Assembly: GCA_028023455.1 (NCBI GenBank)
Contig: JAQFVV010000112.1
Coordinates: 4,163,465 to 4,227,464 of the forward strand
Source: Epiperipatus broadwayi
Lineage: Eukaryota > Onychophora > Udeonychophora > Euonychophora > Peripatidae
Direction: 5' to 3'
DNA length: 64,000 nucleotides
The stretch's first letter is position 1, and each line of letters starts with the position of its first letter. A program made the position numbers and the translations under genes. The notes under the pieces were generated by a model. The model saw only the letters and a program-made list of their open reading frames with translations, searched no databases and was not told the origin of the DNA. Below are positions 60,476 through 64,000 of this stretch, piece after piece.

Positions 60476-61662
60476 TAAATTGTACTTATATTTATTCAAA
60501 ACATTATATATATATATATATTCAATAACGTTAAACACTTAATTTTTTTTTTTTGACAAACAAATGGAGATTTTTTCCAACTCAATGATTAAGAATTTCC
60601 ACTTCTACTATCTCCCAGTAGTAAATAATTCTGGTGTTATTTTAGCTCTTTCCCACACAATAATCTGTGTTTATCTGAAATCAAAAGCAGCACTACATGT
60701 TTTTCAAAAAATATGTTGATTTTTTTACTGATGACGCATCTAGTTTTTTAGAAAGACTTTTTAAATAACTAATTTAGTTTTAAAAAATTTGACACGAAAG
60801 ACAGTTTAACTGGATTATTACATTTTTTTAAAATTTAAAATTTATAACATTTCATTCTATAAAATTTAAATTTAAATATGAAAACTACTTATCTTTATAT
60901 AAATTAATTAAAATAAAATATATTATTTACTTTAAATAGTGTCTAAATTTTACACATACATTACATTTAATAATCTTTGTCTAGCTGTAAATTGTGTCTG
61001 ATACATAAGAAAACATAAGTAAAAAAGTAAAATTTATCTATTTATTAACTGAAAAATTTGCCTCTATTTTAAATGTAGTGTGGTTTTTCTATTTGCTTTA
61101 TTACACAATAAAAAAACTCAACTCTATAATTGTTACCCTGTTATATTTTAATCATTTCCATTCAGATGATTAATTGAAACAAATTTGAACCAAGTTCTGA
61201 AGTTTGTTTCACACAATCCATGACTTTATGAAAAAAACTGACTCAGTGGTTTGATTCTTTATATCTTTGTACATACTTCTCATAGACTCCTGCACACATT
61301 TCAATATCATTTACCTGTAAATATTGCAGTTTTCATTTTATAGTACCACATTTTATAATAAGTTAAAACAATCCACTTTAACAAATTATGTTAATATAAT
61401 AAATATGGCTTATTATTACATTTCACCCTCCCTACAAATAATATATCTTCTATAATAAATTCTTACTGTTCAAAAGTGAACCAAGCCTTTATTGTGTGCA
61501 TGCACACTCTTTCACAACATATATTTTTTTTATCTTGCAATTTTGTTATTGTAATTTTCATGTTATTTTGTCCTTAGCCAAATTTTATAACTTGACATTT
61601 CTATGTTTTTAAAATTATAACTTATATAATATCACTATTACATCATGCATATATATATATAT
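60476..61662. other. No recognised gene
   Basis: AT-rich sequence with TA tracts at about 60508-60521 and 61650-61664. Nothing coding or structured is recognised. Confidence 0.5.
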
Positions 61663-61872
61663 ATTAACAGGTCTGTTATATAGCATATAATAATATAGTG
61701 TGTGTGCTCACATATACATAAAGAAAAGAAAAAGTAGAAATAAACATAGACATAAAGTTTTGTAAATATTTTTCTACATACATTGGGAATAATAATAAAT
61801 AAAGAGTTAAATAACTCTGGATTTAAAACAGAATTTTATTATTAATTAAAACATTTAAAAAGCTTGAAATAA

Positions 61873-61929
<57 letters not shown>
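61873..61929. repeat. (TTA)n microsatellite
   Basis: About 19 uninterrupted TTA repeats inside LTR copy 4. In one frame they make an artificial poly-Asn open frame that is not a gene. Confidence 0.97.
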
Positions 61930-63357
61930 TTGAAATTTAAAAACAAACATGTTTTTAATAGTTGTAAAAATTTCTATTATGTATTTTTGAAATCTTTTAA
62001 TTAATTGGTAAAAATCTCTAAGTAAAAACATGTATATCACACCTTGACAAAACTTCAAAGGTGCTTTCAAAAAGTTTAGACAAATTGAAAACAGTCACTA
62101 TGTTTTTATCACACAACCCAACCAAGATTATAAAAATACTGATAAAAAATACCAGTTCAGTTTTGACTTCTAGTTTTTGTATGAGCTGGCCAGAAGAGTC
62201 TGGTTTTAATATTTTGAGAAGCAGTAACCAAATAGACCAGCTGCAAAGTTGGGATAATAATTTTTGTTGAAGGCAGTTCAGGTCTTAATATATTTGTGAA
62301 GCAGATGGCTAATAGCTAACTGAACTTTGGCTAATATTTTTGTAACAGTTAGCTGCAGTAGTTAGTAGTTGTAGCAGAATAGCTAGCTACAAAGCCAGTT
62401 TCCAGAATTATACAGAGCTACCATGAGGATATAAGAATGCAAGGAAACAGCTGTTCTACAGTTCAATGGAGTTTGGATTCACATGGAGGAAAATGACTTA
62501 CTTCTTGGTATTGAAATTCATAGCTACAGATTTGTTCTGAGGACAATTGCTTGCCTGAAATCTATCAAACCAAACAGCTCAGCCCTAGACAAAAAAGAGA
62601 ATGCCAACATATTTGATTATACTTTCTCAATGCTGACAATTACCTGGATTAGTCTCCATCAAAAAAAACATCAGTTGCTGAAGAAGTAATTATACATATA
62701 CTATTTCAGCTATATGCAGAAAAGCACAGATAAATGTATATACAATGGTGAGTAACATTATATCTAAGGTGAAAAAAATTTTAAATGTTTTTTTAAAATA
62801 ATTACTTTTTGAAATGACATTCTACAATGAGATATATATGATGATTTTCTTTAAAATCATTTATTGCAAAAGCAAAAAGACATTTTAAAATTTCTATATT
62901 TAATTTAGAAATTGTTATAATTAATTAAAAATGGTCTGTTAAAGGCTGAATGTATTTAAAAGAAAAAAAAATAGAAACTTGATGAAAAAACAAATCTTTT
63001 TTAGAGTAATCTGTCAAAAAAAAAATTAAATAATAAAATATACCTGCTGGAGGATTTAAATTTTACCAGTGATCAAGAAAAAAATTAACTTTACTTTGTT
63101 TATAGAAAAGAAAACTTTTTATGAGAGTGTTTATAATTAATAGATATCTGTATCATTAAAATGTAGCATTTTAATCATTTATTGTATTTTATATGATTCA
63201 AAGATGTTCAGAAATTATTATGCCACACCATATGTCTGTGTTGTGTATATATGTCAATGCTTGTCACATAGGACATATATGTAAAATTTAATCATTTTTT
63301 GTCATAACTGAATATCAATAGAAATATATTAATTATATATTATAAATCACAGATCTG

Positions 63358-63458
63358 TGCACATATATATGTAAACCACCATGTAATAACTTGAATTTTT
63401 TTATTAATCACATATATGTAAACCCCAATGTAATAATTTGTTATTGTATATTAATCAA
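63358..63458 (+). repeat. About 50-bp tandem duplication
   Basis: Two copies of cacatatatatgtaaaccacc, then atgtaataa...ttattaatc lie side by side (about 63358-63408 and 63409-63458), within LTR copy 4. Confidence 0.75.
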
Positions 63459-64000
63459 AATCAGAAGGCTTCTAATTGTAGAATCATATTCAATAGACAG
63501 TTAAAATCATTTTTTAAATTGTCAATAAACTTATTAAATTGTTAAAATTACATTCCATCATTTCTTGATCACCATAATAGTAATAGAGCTTATGTTCTCT
63601 GAGCTAGATTCATATATAATGCTCTAATATATAAATGGGGATGTATATTAGTGCTTTTGGGAATCCAGAGATGAGCAATCATCATCCTGGTTGGCACAAA
63701 AGAGAATAATCTTTAAAGCCCATGCACTACATTTTATTTTAGATTAGTCTTATTAGAAGTTAAGTTTATAATTGGCCAGTACAAGTGTCCAGAGCATTGA
63801 TGATGATCAGCATGTTTTAATATTCCAGAATTACTGTTTATATTTTTCTGGTTATATATTATATGGATTAGCATTTAAGTGGTGCATCCAAATTATATTT
63901 AAATAATTGCCCCAAGCTGGCAAAGGCTAAATAGTTGGACTGGTTTAATAGTTTGATAGATCATTCATGAAGATGAATGGTTTCTTAAGAGTATTACTTA

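Larger units (their letters stand above)
61663..64000 (+). mobile_element. Inverted diverged LTR copy 4, cut by the window end
   Basis: The reverse complement of the 51.6-kb LTR can be followed in order. It runs from the ttaacaggtctgttatatag end near 61664 and aaagtagaaataaacataga, through the tagctacaaagccag and catgaggatataagaatgca blocks (62380-62450). It continues to gagatgagcaatcatcatcc, cccatgcactacattttatt and gccccaagctggcaaaggct (63910-63930). It carries a long (TTA)n microsatellite and is strongly diverged. The other end lies beyond the window. Confidence 0.75.

Noticed and set aside
61855-62070. 71-codon minus-strand open frame with a poly-Asn run
   Set aside because: The Asn run is the translation of a (TTA)n microsatellite inside an LTR copy.

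Overview
This is a very AT-rich, gene-poor eukaryotic window. It carries tRNA-derived SINEs, several LINE remnants, a Penelope-like element remnant, long-terminal-repeat elements and many foldback repeats. I read it as an intron or intergenic stretch of an animal genome. A mollusc, most likely a cephalopod, fits best (EGF-module exon, SINE style, huge intronic space), but this is inference from style and not a species identification.

Only one convincing host exon is visible: a 114-bp minus-strand exon at 39694-39807 with good splice sites. It encodes a calcium-binding EGF-like module of the Notch/Crumbs/fibropellin type. Everything else that looks coding is transposon debris.

Layout. 1-4.1 kb: nothing recognised. 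4.1-8.6 kb: RTE-like LINE 3' end (minus), four copies of a short repeat built around a type I hammerhead ribozyme fold, and a second LINE with reverse transcriptase and C-terminal remnants (minus). 9.9-15.1 kb: SINEs, a foldback MITE, a 53-bp minisatellite, two plus-strand LINE C-terminal remnants and a 0.6-kb palindrome. 15-23 kb: mostly featureless. 23.6-24.3 kb: Penelope-like element remnant with a GIY-YIG endonuclease. 26.95-27.26 kb: hAT-type MITE with a perfect 8-bp target duplication. 28.98 kb: a hammerhead with an intact catalytic core. 30.1-30.7 kb: a 298-bp tandem pair. 34.45-36.26 kb: about 5.5 copies of a 330-bp unit in two opposed orientations. 38.6-43.4 kb: SINEs, the EGF exon and a tRNA-Gly pseudogene. 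43.55-45.02 kb: a second tandem-plus-inverted array (about 395-bp unit) flanked by a 13-bp direct repeat. 48.7-49.2 kb: a SINE split by a 211-bp foldback insertion with an 11-bp duplication. 51.6-64.0 kb: four copies of a 2.4-2.6-kb LTR-like sequence, two of them flanking a 917-bp internal segment, plus a head-to-head pair of the hammerhead repeat.

The unifying theme is self-cleaving-ribozyme retroelement biology. There are at least seven dispersed copies of a hammerhead-bearing repeat, two of which keep both conserved core segments. Two of the pairs are head-to-head. A Penelope-like endonuclease remnant lies in the same window, and two multi-unit inverted arrays have an architecture reminiscent of Penelope-like or retrozyme insertions.
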